Positions 20,815 through 31,384 are shown, counted from the stretch's first letter. The stretch is 64,000 nucleotides of DNA from Stomoxys calcitrans (GCF_963082655.1 NC_081552.1:193452075-193516074), one strand, 5' to 3'. Notes: generated from the letters alone by a model not told the origin. Numbers and translations: made by a program.

Positions 20815-22500
20815 TAAAACTAGCTGACCCGGGCCCGCTCCGCTGCGCCTTCTTTTACTTTATATGGAACAAAAGTTTCCTTGAAATATTTATTTTCGAC
20901 AATTAAAGAGCTTTTAGTGAAATACCATGCAAACTTGACTAACAGTTAAACAATATAAGTGCCTTTATTGGTCTACGAATTTAAGTTTGAATGTAGGATG
21001 TACTCCATTTTTAAAATACTTCACTTCAGCCCGATATTCTCATGATGTCTGATTAAGTGGTGTTTTCGGGGGTAAGGTGGTCCCCCAGACGCTTGGCCCT
21101 GAAAAAATATCAGCATCGTTCTCTTCTCTCAAATACCATTTATTTAAACCCCATATTGCCATTGGTTTAAGGGGAGTTTACAGGATGAGGCGTCCGCCAA
21201 ATACATAGCCCCAAAATTTGTTATCAAATTCGTTTTCAAATCTCAAATATCTTTCATTAGAGACACATATTGGCATGGTCGAAAAATGTTTACCTTTGGG
21301 GAGTGTATTGGGGAAGGGATGATGCCCTTAATACATAGTCCATCATTTGGATATCAAATTCGTACTCTACTCCCAAATACGTTTATTTGAGCACCATATT
21401 ACGATGGTCAGTAAAAAATTGCTGTTTGTGGGGTATTTTGGGAAAGGGGTAGGCCCCCAGAAAATTGATTCCGAATGTGGGTATCAATTCTTGCTCTACC
21501 CCCTATTTACTTTTAATTTAAGCCCCATATTGACATGGTCGGTAAATATGCCCGATTTAGGGGTGTTTTGGGGATTGGGGTGATCCCCCAAACACTAAGC
21601 CCGGAAAATATATCAACAACGTGCTCTATCCTCATATATCTATATATCATTTATTTGAAGCCCATATTGCCATTGGCCTCAAAATTGGATATCAAATTTG
21701 TTTTCTAATCTCATTTAAACTCCTTATTGCAAAAGTCAGCAGATATGTCCGGTTTGGGGCATTGGCCCTTAAAACTAAAAATATTCAGTTTGAATCTCTT
21801 TAAGATCCAAATTGTCTTGGTGAGCAAATTGTTATGTTGGTGGGACATCCCTAGACCGTTGGTTCCCAATGTTGATGTCAGATACGTGGGCTACTCCCAA
21901 ATACCTTTGATTTGAGCCCCATTTTTTCATAGTCGACAAACATGACCGGCTTGGGGGGTGTTTTTTGGCGGATGGACGGCCACTCAGTGATTTGGCCTTG
22001 AAAATATATATCGGATTCGTGTTGTAATCTAAAAACCCTTTTTATTTAAACCTTATTATGCAATGGTCAGCAAATACTTCATATTTGGGTGGTGTTGTGG
22101 GGGTGGAGTGGCCTCATAGACACTTTCCCGAATATTGGTATCATATTCGTGCTTTACTCCCAAAAACCAAATCAGATTCGTGATTCGTATTCTACTCGCA
22201 AATATCTTTCTTTTGAGTCCCATATTGCCATGGTCGGTAAATAAGTCCGATTTAGGGGTACTTTGGTGGCTGGGGTGGTCCCCCTAACACTTGGTCCGAC
22301 AATTGGATATCATACACGTTTTCTAATCTTAAATACTCTTCATTTGAGTCCCATATTGTCGTGATGGGTGTATAAATATATTTGGTAGGTTTTGAGGTGG
22401 GGCGCCCCTCCTGGATACCCCATCCGAAATTTGGATACAAAATATTTATTTGCACGCTACTATGAGAGAGAGCACACAAAATTTCGCTTACATCGCACCA
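20815..22500 (+). repeat. Rep-E element, head intact
   Basis: Starts with TATAAAACTAGCTGACCCGG and GCTCCGCTGCGCCTTCTTTT, the same head seen inverted at 4105-4128. Units follow with CCCATATTGCCATGG and TTTGAGCCCCATATT. It extends to TACCCCATCCGAAATTTGGA and CACACAAAATTTCGC (near 22430-22490), matching 1650-1760, and is truncated there by a DLE type C element. Order of parts mirrors the complete copy at 1466-4128. Confidence 0.75.
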
Positions 22501-23959
22501 CCCATCTCCGAGATGTGTCGTCCGTTTGTCTGTCGAAAGCATGCTAACTTTCGAAGGAGTAAAGCAAGCCGCTTGAAATTTTGCACAAATTCTTATTATT
22601 AGTGTAGGTCGGTTGGGATTGTAAATGGACCAAATCGGTCCATCTTTTGATACAGCTGCCATATAAACCGATCTGGGGTCTCGAATTCTTGAGCCTCTAA
22701 AGGGCGCAATTCTCGTCCGATTTGACCGAAATTTTGCACATGGTGTTTTGGTGTCACTTCCAACAACTGTGTTAAGTATGGTTTAAATCGGTTCATAATC
22801 TGGTATAGCTGCCATATAAACCGATCTTGGGTCTTGACTTCTTGAGCCTCTAGAGGGTGCAATCCTCATCCGATTTGGCTGAAATTTTGCATGAGGTGTT
22901 TTGTTATGACTTTCAATAACTATGATTAGTATGGCGCAAATCGATTCATAATCTGTTATAGCTGTCATATAAACCGATCTGGGGTCTTGAATTCTTGAGC
23001 CTCTAGAGGGCGCAATTCTCGTCCGATTTGACCGAAATTTTGCACGTGGTGTCTAGGTATCACTTCCAACAACTGTGTTAAGTATGGTTCAAATCGGTTC
23101 ATACTCTGGTATAGCTGTCATATAAACCGATCTGAGGTCATGACTTCTTGAGCCTCTAGAGGGCGCAATTCTCATCCGATTTGGCTGAAATTTTGCATGA
23201 GGTGTTTTGTTGTGACTTGCAATAACTTTAACTAGTATGGTTTAAATCGGTACATAACCTGATATAGCTGCCATATAAACCGATCTGGGATCTTGACTTC
23301 TTGAGCCTCTAGAGGGCGCAATTCTTGTCCGATTTAGCTGAAATTTTGCACGTGGTGGTTTAGTATCACTTCAAACAACTGTGTAAAGTATGGTTCAAAT
23401 CAGTTCATAATCTGGTATAGCTGCCATATAAACCGATCTGAGGTTTTGACTTCTTGAGCCTCTAGAGGGCGCAATTCTCATCCGATTTGGCTGAAATTTT
23501 GCATGAGGTGTTTTGTTATGACGTGCAGTAACTATGATTAGTATGGCGCAAATCGGTACATAACCTGATATAGCAGCCATATAAACCGATCTGGGATCTT
23601 TTGTACAACGGCTTCTCTCATGAGAACATAAGAATATGGCATGAATCGGTTTATAGCCTAATACAGCTCCCTTATAAACCGATCTGCCTATAATAGTTCT
23701 TCAGCCTTTAAAGTGCGCAATTCTTATTAGATTTGGCTGAAATTTTACACAATGACTTCTACTATAGTCTCCCATATTCAATTCAATTATGGTCCGAAAT
23801 GAACCATAACTTGATATTGTTCCAATAATATAGCAATTCCTTCCTTTTATCCTTTGTTTGCCTAAAGAAAGATACCGTGGCAAAAGCTCGACAAATGTGA
23901 TCCATGGTAGAGGGTATATAAGATTCGGCCCGGCCGATCTTAGCACGCTTTTACTTGTT
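22501..23959 (+). mobile_element. DLE type C element with 306-bp higher-order array
   Basis: The 5' block is truncated at the GTCY site (GTCCGTTTGTCTGTCG). Seven 153-bp units follow, with AGCT anchors at 22657, 22810, 22963, 23116, 23269, 23422 and 23575, then GAGGGTATATAAGATTCGGC, hairpin TTCGGCCCGGCCGAT at 23924-23938 and the terminus TTTTACTTGTT ending at 23959. Units alternate between two variants. A MITE begins almost at its 3' terminus. Confidence 0.85.
22650..23580 (+). repeat. Dimeric higher-order repeat (2 x 153 bp)
   Basis: Odd units carry CTCGTCCGATTTGACCG, GGTATCACTTCCAAC and GTGTTAAGTATGG. Even units carry CTCATCCGATTTGGCTG, GTTATGACTTTCAAT and ATGATTAGTATGG. The pattern A-B repeats three times. 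Confidence 0.85.
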
Positions 23960-23962
23960 ATA

Positions 23963-24199
23963 TTGGGTTGCCCAAAAAGTAATTGCGGATTTTTTAAAAG
24001 AAAATAAATGCATTTTTAATAAAACTTAGAATGAACTTTAATCAAATATACTTTTTTACACTTTTTTTTCTAAAGCAAGCTAAAATTCACAGCTGATAAC
24101 TGGAAGAAGAAAGAATGCAATAACAGAGTCACAAAATGTGAAAAAATTTGTCAACGTCTACTATATGAAAAATCCGCAAATACTTTTTGGGCAACCCAA
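23963..24199. mobile_element. Mariner-like MITE, copy 2
   Basis: A 237-bp relative of the MITE at 3489-3721, with inverted repeats TTGGGTTGCCCAAAAAGTAA and TTTTTGGGCAACCCAA and TA at 23961-23962 and 24200-24201. The internal sequence is nearly colinear between copies (AACTTAGAATGAACTT, AAGCAAGCTAAAA, CAGCTGATAACTG), so one source element produced both. Confidence 0.9.
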
Positions 24200-24242
24200 T
24201 ATATAAGAAGATGTGGTGGAATAATTGCCAAATTTCTAAGAT

Positions 24243-24332
24243 GGCATTTTGCATGATACTTCTGTCATATCTATGAGTGTTGTCCAATTCAAGTTTAAGC
24301 TCAAGAACAAAGGACCTCCTCCTTTGACAACA
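24243..24332 (-). repeat. SINE-1 fragment
   Basis: Minus strand reads AGGAGGTCCTTTGTTCTTGA then GCTTAAACTTGAATTGGACA and ACACTCATAGATATG, corresponding to the 3' half of SINE-1. The remainder is missing. Confidence 0.65.
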
Positions 24333-25120
24333 CCCCACAGTGAGGTAGTTTTCTATGGCTGATTACCACACAAACACCACTAAACATTTATTTCTAGGTT
24401 TTTTTCAGCTTCATGGGTGGACGTTCTAATACACCACGCACCACGGTCGCCTCTCAATTTCTAAAAGATGTTCTTAAATTTTGCTCAAATGTTCAGATTT
24501 GAAACTGAATTTAAATCGATTACAGTAAAATGAACGGTAAAAATCTTAAATCACTCTTCCTCCACTAGCTTCTGTGATGTCTGTGTGGCACTGCGATGTC
24601 TAATGAAGATATATCGTTTCTGGGTGCATTTGAATTAAATGAAAATTTAAACTGTAAATTGCTTTGCAACCAGGCACAAACATTTAAAAGTGCGGTTGTT
24701 CGGCCTCGCTCAAATACAATTCAAATCAATTTGTTAGCGATGAAATGAATCAAACCTCAGGCACCACGAGCGAGCCGCAAAATCTCAACGAATCATTAAC
24801 TACAGCGGTTACAATCAACGTCATTATCACCGCCTTCACAACCACCATAGAATGAACAAACATTGCCGCCCATAGACCACTATCGCTACCGCCATCATTA
24901 TCTCGTTCGCGTCTTATATTGGCGGACATGAATAGCAACCAGCAGCAGCAGCATCATTATGATCAGCACCACAGTGGTTAGCGATTCCATCATTTAAAAA
25001 CTACAAAAAAATTAGAAGCTATCATTGTACAATGGGATGTGTTAAAAAAAAACGGCGTTTAGCAAGAAAATGTCAAACTTGCGAAAATGAAAAGTTCATC
25101 GAATTGATTATTGGAAAATT
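24333..25120. other. Apparently unique sequence with CAG/CAC-rich stretch
   Basis: About 790 bp with no repeat match. CACCAT- and CAGCAG-rich sequence lies at about 24800-24975. The possible coding reading is short and unconserved in form. No gene is called. Confidence 0.4.
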
Positions 25121-25192
25121 TGCGGAGGTTTGTTACAAAACGGAATAACGGAAATTAGTGCACCGCCCATCCTATGGCAGTATGGATGCGCT
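25121..25192 (-). repeat. DLE 5'-end fragment
   Basis: GAGGTTTGTTACAAAACGGA, then ATTAGTGCACCGCCCATCCT ending at ATGGCAGTATGG; a decayed outer part of the 5' block. Confidence 0.6.
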
Positions 25193-25277
25193 GAATAAAG
25201 CCATTGTACGGAGATGGGGGAGATGGGGTTTCCCTAACGCTCACGAGAAAAAAAAAATGTTACTCATGCACGACTTT

Positions 25278-25999
25278 TAATTACCCACCACCATAGGATG
25301 GGTGCTTACTAATCTAGTCATTCCGTTTGTAACACCTCGAAATATTGATCTAGGACCCCATTTAGTATATATATTCTTGATCTTCTCGAAATTCTGATTC
25401 GAACTAGCCATGTCCGTCCATCCGTCTGTCGAAATCACGATAACGGTCGATTTGGGGATTGCAAATGGGCCATATCAGTTCAGATTTGAATACAGCTCCC
25501 ACATAAACCGATCTCCCGCTTTGACTTCTTGAGCCCATGGAAGCCGCCATATATATTTGACGATTTGACTGAAATTTTGCACATAGTGTTCTGTTGTGCC
25601 TTCGGTCAAGAACCTGATATAGCTTCCATATAAGCCGATCTCCCGATTTGATTTCTTGAGCCACAATATTAGTCCGATTTGGCTGAAATTTTGTACATGG
25701 TGTTTTGTTATGAGTCCCAAAAAGGATGAAAAATAGAGATCAAATCGATCAAGAACATTATATAGCTCCCACATAAACCGATCTCCCGATTTCACTTTTT
25801 GAACCCTTACAAGCCGCGATTTTTATCCGATTTGGACGAAATTTTGCATAAAGTGTTCGATTATGACTCTCAATAACTGCGCCAAGTAAGGTCCAATTCG
25901 GTGTATAACTAAACATAACTCCCATATTTTAGCAGAATCCATGGTGGGTGGGTTCCCAAGATTCCCGGCCCGGCCGAACTTAGTACGCTTTTACTTGTT
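25278..25999 (+). mobile_element. DLE type F element, both ends present
   Basis: 5' end TTACCCACCACCATAGGATG, TA tract AGTATATATATTC, core, short GTCC block, then about three units (TATAGCTCCCACATAAACCG, TTTGACTTCTTGAGCCC). The 3' part has CCATGGTGGGTGGGTTCCCA, an imperfect hairpin near 25962-25979 (CCCGGCCCGGCCGAAC) and the terminus CGCTTTTACTTGTTG. It is the best small reference copy for type F. Confidence 0.82.
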
Positions 26000-26127
26000 G
26001 TGTCGACGCACGTTCAAGCACAAGAGACAAAAATTTTACTCACGAGAAAATCACGACTCATGAATGTCGTGTCACTCACTCGCGCTCACGTTTCTTTATC
26101 TCACTTAACACTCTCAAAGGCAGGAAA

Positions 26128-26612
26128 TTGGAGCGGATGTTGTGACCGAGACCGAGAGATCGGTCTATATGGCAGCTATATCCAAATCTGGACCGATTGG
26201 GGCCAAATTGAAGAATGATGCCAAAGGGCGTAACATAACTCACTGTCTCAAATTTCAGCAAAATCGGACAATAAATGCGCCTTTTCTGGGCCCAAACCCT
26301 TAAAGCGAGAGATCGGTCTATATGGCAGCTATATCCAAATCTGGAACGATCTGGACCAAATTGAAAAAGGGTGTCGAGGGGCCTAAGACAACTCACTGTC
26401 CCAAATTTCGGCGACATCGGACATAAATGCGCCTTTTCTGGGCCCAAACCCTTAAAGCGAGAGATCGGTCTATATGGCAGCTCTATCCAAATCTGGACCG
26501 ATCAGAACCAAATTGAAGAAGGATGTCGAGGGGTCTAACACAACTCACTGTCCCAGATGGACGGATATGGCAAGATCGTCTTAGATTTTTTACGTCGATC
26601 AAGAATGGCCAA
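26128..26612 (-). repeat. DLE type G fragment
   Basis: Three units with GAGATCGGTCTATATGGCAG, TCTGGACCGAT and AACTCACTGTC, then a jump to the GTCY/core block (ATGGACGGATATGGCAAGAT, ACGTCGATCAAGAAT) at 26555-26612. It is truncated at the TA tract where family A begins. Confidence 0.75.
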
Positions 26613-27085
26613 CAATTGCCATTCGTTGGCCCTCGGGCTTGATCCTGAAGATTTAGCTTACTCAGCGCTAGAGGTATACCCACAGATACCAGTTCCCTTG
26701 GAATGTGTAAGGTAATAGAATTCCCTGGTATATCTCTTTTCCCCGATATACAGATCAGGTGAATTTTGAACTGTTCAGCCATGTTGTTGAGAGATGTGCG
26801 ACAGACGAGGGCGGTTTTTGAATTCAGAAATATGTGTCCCACAGATTAATCTTCCCGATTTGACCAGTCCTAGTTCTTCAGAGTACACCCCAAAGCCCAC
26901 CTGGTCGTTTATGTGAAACCATCCGTATATAAGTCTATATAACTTCTTTTAATTATCAGGAATATTGCAGTTTCAATCGGTTCTATCAGTTACAGCGGTA
27001 CAGTAGTTTTTACCAAATAGCGGCTCAGGCAATGTGTAATCCAAACTGCCTGGAACATTGGGCATTGCATGAAGGATAGCTAAGT
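26613..27085 (-). pseudogene. Family A RNase H region
   Basis: On the minus strand the sequence reads, from high to low coordinates, NAQCSRQFGLHIA, a decayed NIPDN-K-YR stretch, QVGFGVYSEELGLVKSG, NSKTALVCRTSLNNMAEQFK, IHLICISGKRDIPGN, LHIPRELVSVGIPLALSKL. This matches the RNase H and following linker of family A. The upstream RT part resumes at 27742 after an inserted block, so both parts once formed one element. Frameshifts and the decayed GKRDIPGN indicate loss of function. Confidence 0.83.
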
Positions 27086-27741
27086 GCTCGTACACCCAAA
27101 GTTATTAGTCTGCTGATATCAGCAGACTGTGTTTGCTGTACTTTTCCCAATGCATGTATTTTTGTGTAATGACAGGCCCTAACAGGCAAAAAAAAACTTG
27201 AAAAATGAAAAATTCGGCAGAGCCCGGCCAGAATTCGAACCTGGACACACGGAATAACGGCAAGAGCCCTTGACGTTGTCTTGAAGTTCGAAGCCATCAA
27301 TACAACTTCCAACAGATGCACAAAATCATGTGTAGTACGGAAGAAGTGTAATTTGTCACAGAAAGAATGTCTGTCATTATACCAAAATACATGCATTGGG
27401 AAAAGTACAGCTAATAGACAGGGTTGTCGAGTGTGGTTAATGTGGTAATTGTATCATATATGCATAATTGTATCATATATACCAAAGACGAAACGCGTCC
27501 CATAGTGGTTGGTGTGTGTTGCTATCTTTGGCTTTCCTTTTCCATTTGCATTTTGCCCTAACAGGCAAAAAATCTTGAAAAATGGAAAAATAGCAAATTG
27601 TAGAAAATTGGAAAAATGTTACGTTATAAGCTTGTAAGAATGTTTGCTGGTATAGCAAACAATTACTGCTGTCTCATTTTCAGCAGACATTATGCTGTTA
27701 AAGCAAACATGTTTGCTGTTTTTACAATCAAATTTCTCTGA
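27086..27741. mobile_element. Palindrome-rich insertion splitting family A
   Basis: A block of about 656 bp inserted in family A. Its ends are roughly inverted (TACACCCAAAG at left, CTCTGAGTGTA at right). It contains a perfect 22-bp palindrome at 27107-27128 (AGTCTGCTGAT and its complement), a 41-bp imperfect inverted-repeat pair at 27135-27175 and 27371-27411, and TTTGCTG/CAGCAAA palindromes at 27650-27725. A tRNA-like box B lies inside on the minus strand. The matching site at about 30815-30840 lacks the block. The class is unknown; a DNA-transposon MITE is likely. Confidence 0.6.
27180..27370 (-). repeat. Possible third SINE-like unit (SINE-3)
   Basis: On the minus strand GTCCAGGTTCGAATTCTGGC near 27225-27247 looks like a tRNA box B with its flank. 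The segment CCCTAACAGGCAAAAAA followed by CTTGAAAAATG is repeated at 27553-27590. No clear box A is seen, so the tRNA origin is tentative. Confidence 0.4.
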
Positions 27742-27985
27742 GTGTAGCCGCCACATGACCAAAGAGAAAGCTTAATTAGCCTCATAGCAGTAGTCGCTGC
27801 TATTTCACTAGCCACAATTTTCAGCATTACGTTCAGATGGTGTCGTCCTCTCTGCGGCTGTAACAGCTGACTATTGAATAGAAGATGGACTCTTGAAGGG
27901 CGGTCCACCAGATCACAACACCATATAGCATTGTGAGTCTGAAAAAACCCTAGTGCATGGCACGCGATTGAAACACTCTCACTTT
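27742..27985 (-). pseudogene. Family A RT thumb fragment
   Basis: Minus strand: KPRAMHW near 27965, then a decayed LYGVV-WW stretch, and NVMLKIVASEIAATTAMRLI, KLSLWSCGGY ending at the inserted block. This corresponds to the family A region LDLVARQSAATTAVRLREL. It is the upstream half of the relic at 26613-27085. Confidence 0.75.
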
Positions 27986-28515
27986 GGACAAAGGCTCTCT
28001 GTCAGGTGTATAGCATCAGAGTTGCTTTTCTTGCCGTTTCCTAGATGTTTGATTTGAAGTTCAATTTCATGTAGGTAAGAGCAAGCCCTTTGATGGGTTG
28101 ATGGGCTTTCTTCGCATTCTTGGCCTTCGACTTGTTTAACCTCTCGAGTGCCCTTCACTTGGCACATCAAGATCCAATGCACCCTGCCCTGTGAGAATAG
28201 AGCCTCATGTTTCTGATCGATCAGAAGCGCTTTGGTCGGTTGCCTTTCGACATACTGGACTCATCATATACATCTTCACAGATGGAGAGGATTCCCGCTT
28301 TGCATAATCTGTAGTTCTTGAGGCTTTAGTAGGGAGAGCTGGGATCAAAGAGGTCTCAAAATTAGCATCCGACAGGGTCAAATCACCTTTGCCTGGTTCA
28401 GACTGAGTTCGATTCATGACTCATAGTCCCCCATCTGATTTGATGCAGGTCAAGATAGCTATATATTGCTCGGCTATAGTCCTGTTAAGCGTCTAAAGGT
28501 CCTTCATAATGGTGA
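27986..28515 (-). other. Unrecognised segment with two minus-strand open frames
   Basis: Two open stretches on the minus strand (28205-28417, starting MNRTQSEPGKGDLTLSDANF; 27979-28182, starting MHWILMCQVKGTREVKQVEG) lie directly upstream of the family A fragment in the same orientation. They are Ser/Lys/Glu-rich and lack a recognisable motif. They may be a remnant of an ORF1-type region, another repeat or chance frames. Confidence 0.3.
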
Positions 28516-28519
28516 CTCC

Positions 28520-30742
28520 GTCAGTAGCGATATGTCCGTCTGTTGAAATCACGCTACAGTTTTTAAAAATAGAGATATTGAGCTGAAACTTTACAGATTC
28601 TTCCTTTGTCCATAAGCACGTTATGTTCGAAGCTGAGCTATATCAGACTATATCTTGATATAGCCCGCATATAGACCGATCCGCCGATTTAGGGTCTTAG
28701 GCCCATAAAAGCCACATTTATTATTCGACTTGCTGAAATTTGGGACAGTGAGTTGTGTTAGGCCAGCCGACATCCTTCTTCAATTTGGCTTAGATCGATC
28801 CAGATTTGGATATAGCTGCCATATAGACTAATCACTCGATTTAAGGTTTTGGGCCAATAAAGCTGTCATATACACAGATCTCTCGATTTAAGGTCTTAGG
28901 CCCATAAAAAATTTGAGACAGTGAGTTGTATTGGGCCCTTCAATATTCTTCTTCAATTTGGCTCAGATCGGTCGAGATTTGGATATAGCTCTCTCTCTCG
29001 ATTTAAGGTCTTAGGCCCATAAAAGGCGCATTTATTGTCCGATTTCGCCGAAATTTGGGACAGTGAGTTGTGTTAGGTCCTTCGGCAACCTTCTTTAATT
29101 TGACCCAGATCGGTTGAGATTTGGATATAGCTGCCATGTATACCGATCTCTTGATATAAGGTTTTGGGCCCATAAAAGACGCATTTATTGTCCGATTTCG
29201 CCAAATTTTGGGACAGTGAGTTGTGTTAGGTCCTTCGGCAACCTTCTTTAATTTGACCCAGGTCGGTTGAGATTTGGATATAGCTGCCATATAGACCGAT
29301 CTCTCGATATGAAGTTTTGGGCCCATAAAAGGCGCATTTATTGCCCGATTTCGCCGAAATTTGGGACAGTGAGTTGTGTTAGGTCCTTCGCCAACCTTTT
29401 TTAATTTGACCCAGATCGGTCGAGATTTGGATATAGCTGCCATGTACACCGCTCTCTTGATATAAGGGTTTGGGCTCATAAAAGATGCATTTATTGACCG
29501 ATTTCGCCAAATTTTGGGACAGTGAGTTGTGTTGGGCTCTTCGACAAATTACTGCAATTTGGCCCAGATCGGTCCAGATTTGGATTTAGCTTCCATATAG
29601 ACCGATCTCTTGATGTAAGGTTTTGGGTCCATAAAAGGCGCATTTATTGTCCGATTTCGCCAAAATTTGGGACAGTGAGTTGTATTGCGCACTCCAATAT
29701 TCATCTCGAAATTGGGCTCAGATCGGTCCAGATTTGGGTATAGCTTCCATACAGACCGATCTCTTGATATAAGGTTTTGGGTCCATAAAAGGCGCATTTA
29801 TTGTCCGATTTCGCCGAAATTTGGGACAGTGAGTTGTGTTAGGTCCTTCGGCAACCTTCTTTAATTTGACTCAGATCGGTTGAGATTTGGATATAGCTGC
29901 CATATAGACCGATCTCTCAATATAAGGTTTTGGGCCCATAAAAGGCGCATTTATTGTCCGATTTCGCCGAAATTTGGGACAGTGAGTTGTGTTAGGTCCT
30001 TCGGGAACCTTCTTTAATTTGACTCAGATCGGTTGAGATTTGGATATAGCTGCCATATAGACCGATCTCTCAATATAAGGTTTTGGGCCCATAAAAGGCG
30101 CATTTATTGTCCGATTTCGCCAAAATTTGAGACAGTGAGTTGTATTGGGCCCTCCAATATTCTTCTCCAATTTGACCCAGATCGGTCCAGATTTGGGTAT
30201 AGCTGTCATATAGACAGATCTCTCGATTTAAGGTCTTAGACCCATAAAAGGCGCATTTATTGTCCGATTTCGCCAAAATTTGGGACAGTGAGTTGTGTTA
30301 GGCCCTTCGACAACCTTCTTTAATTTGACCCAGATCGGTCGAGAGTTGGATATAGCTGCCATATACACCTATCTCTTGATTTAAAGTCTTCACCCCATAT
30401 AAGTCACATTTATAATCTGATTTGGCTGAAACTGGACACAGTGACTTATGTTAGGCTTTTCGGCATCCGTTTCGTTTATGGTTCAGATAGTTCTATATAT
30501 GGATATAGCTACCAAAAAGACCAATATTTTGTTCTACAAAATTGAACAATGACTTGTACTTATTAGACGACTCAATTTGCGTGTCGAATTTGGTCCAAAT
30601 CGGACCATATTTCGATAAAGCCGCTATGGGGGCTTAAATAATGTATTTTTCACAGGATTATGACGAGTGATGGTTTACATATATACCCAAGGTGGTGGGT
30701 ATCCAAAGATCGACCGGCTGAACTTAACGCCTTTTTACTTGT
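28520..30742 (+). mobile_element. DLE type G element, long array
   Basis: Starts with a core/GTCY remnant (GATATGTCCGTCTGTTGAAA), followed by about ten or more units with GCGCATTTATTGTCCGATTT, GGGACAGTGAGTTGTGTTAG and GATATAGCTGCCATATAGAC. The 3' part has TACCCAAGGTGGTGGGTATC and the terminus CCTTTTTACTTGTTT. Anchors at 29132, 29285, 29438, 29591, 29745, 29898, 30051, 30204 and 30357 show a 153-154 bp period. Two adjacent units near 29770-30080 are almost identical, indicating a recent unit duplication. Confidence 0.85.
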
Positions 30743-30759
30743 TTTTTTATTAAAAAGCG

Positions 30760-30990
30760 GCTCATGAAATATGTAAAACACACTATCTGGAACATAGGAC
30801 TTTGTATAAAGGATAACTCAGTGTTTTTAGCCGCCGCATGACCAACGAGAAAGCTCCCTTAGCCTCGCAGCACTAAGGCTGAGGGCTTTTTGTCTTTGGC
30901 CATATGGCGGGGGTATAACCACTGCCGAAATTTTTTTCAGATGTTCTCGACATAGGCTTTCAGTGTCAAAGTCGGATATGATAACCTATG
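30760..30990 (-). pseudogene. Family A fragment carrying the empty insertion site
   Basis: The minus strand contains the family A stretch around LSLV-RR and its neighbour CSR-CVLHIS-AAF, with the continuous sequence ACTCAGTGTTTTTAGCCGCC at about 30825-30844. The corresponding place at 27080-27745 holds a block of about 656 bp. Heavily decayed. Confidence 0.65.
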
Positions 30991-30992
30991 AG

Positions 30993-31052
30993 CTACAGTT
31001 GTTGTTGTACACTGAGGCGACAGCCCTTGTTGATGATGGACTCCATCGGATT
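30993..31052 (-). repeat. Tail-T copy
   Basis: Minus strand reads CCGATGGAGTCCATCATCAA, GGGCTGTCGCCTCAGTGTAC and AACAACAACAAC, related to the insertion at 5613-5723. Confidence 0.7.
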
Positions 31053-31057
31053 GGAGC

Positions 31058-31384
31058 CGAAATCTGCAAACGCATATTTGCCCAACGAACATTCCATTAA
31101 GGAACATGGGGTAAATATCTCATATATCAATGAATGCTATCAGATTCAAGTATCAGCTCAATAATAGAGGCCTTGGTTTGTCTAGATGTGTTCGAATGGC
31201 TTGCAGCAGAGCTGCTACTCTGTCGAGAGAAGTTCTTGCATGACAGCTTGCCATGTAAACAAGGCATAATGCCTCAAAAATGCCTTTAGCATTAGCAGGG
31301 TACAACCAAAGCTGACAATTTGTCTGATGTTCAGATTCAAAGGCGAACATGCTAACCTCTGTGCGACACGGTATCCTCCCTGTT
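31058..31384 (-). mobile_element. Highly diverged SINE-1 copy
   Basis: Minus strand starts GGAGGATACCGTGTCGCACA then GAGGTTAGCATGTTCGCC (box A region), has lost box B, and keeps landmarks such as TGCTAATGCTAAAGGCA, GAACTTCTCTC, AGGCCTCTATTATTGAGC, GATACTTGAATC, ATTCATTGATATATGAGA and CCTTAATGGAATGTTCG. The length, about 327 bp, is full but divergence is far greater than in the copies at 7303, 8338 and 60515, so it is an old insertion. Confidence 0.72.

Noticed and set aside
22650..23580. CRISPR-like array
   Set aside because: Units are 153 bp and similar throughout, with no short direct repeats and unique spacers; this is a eukaryotic transposon array.
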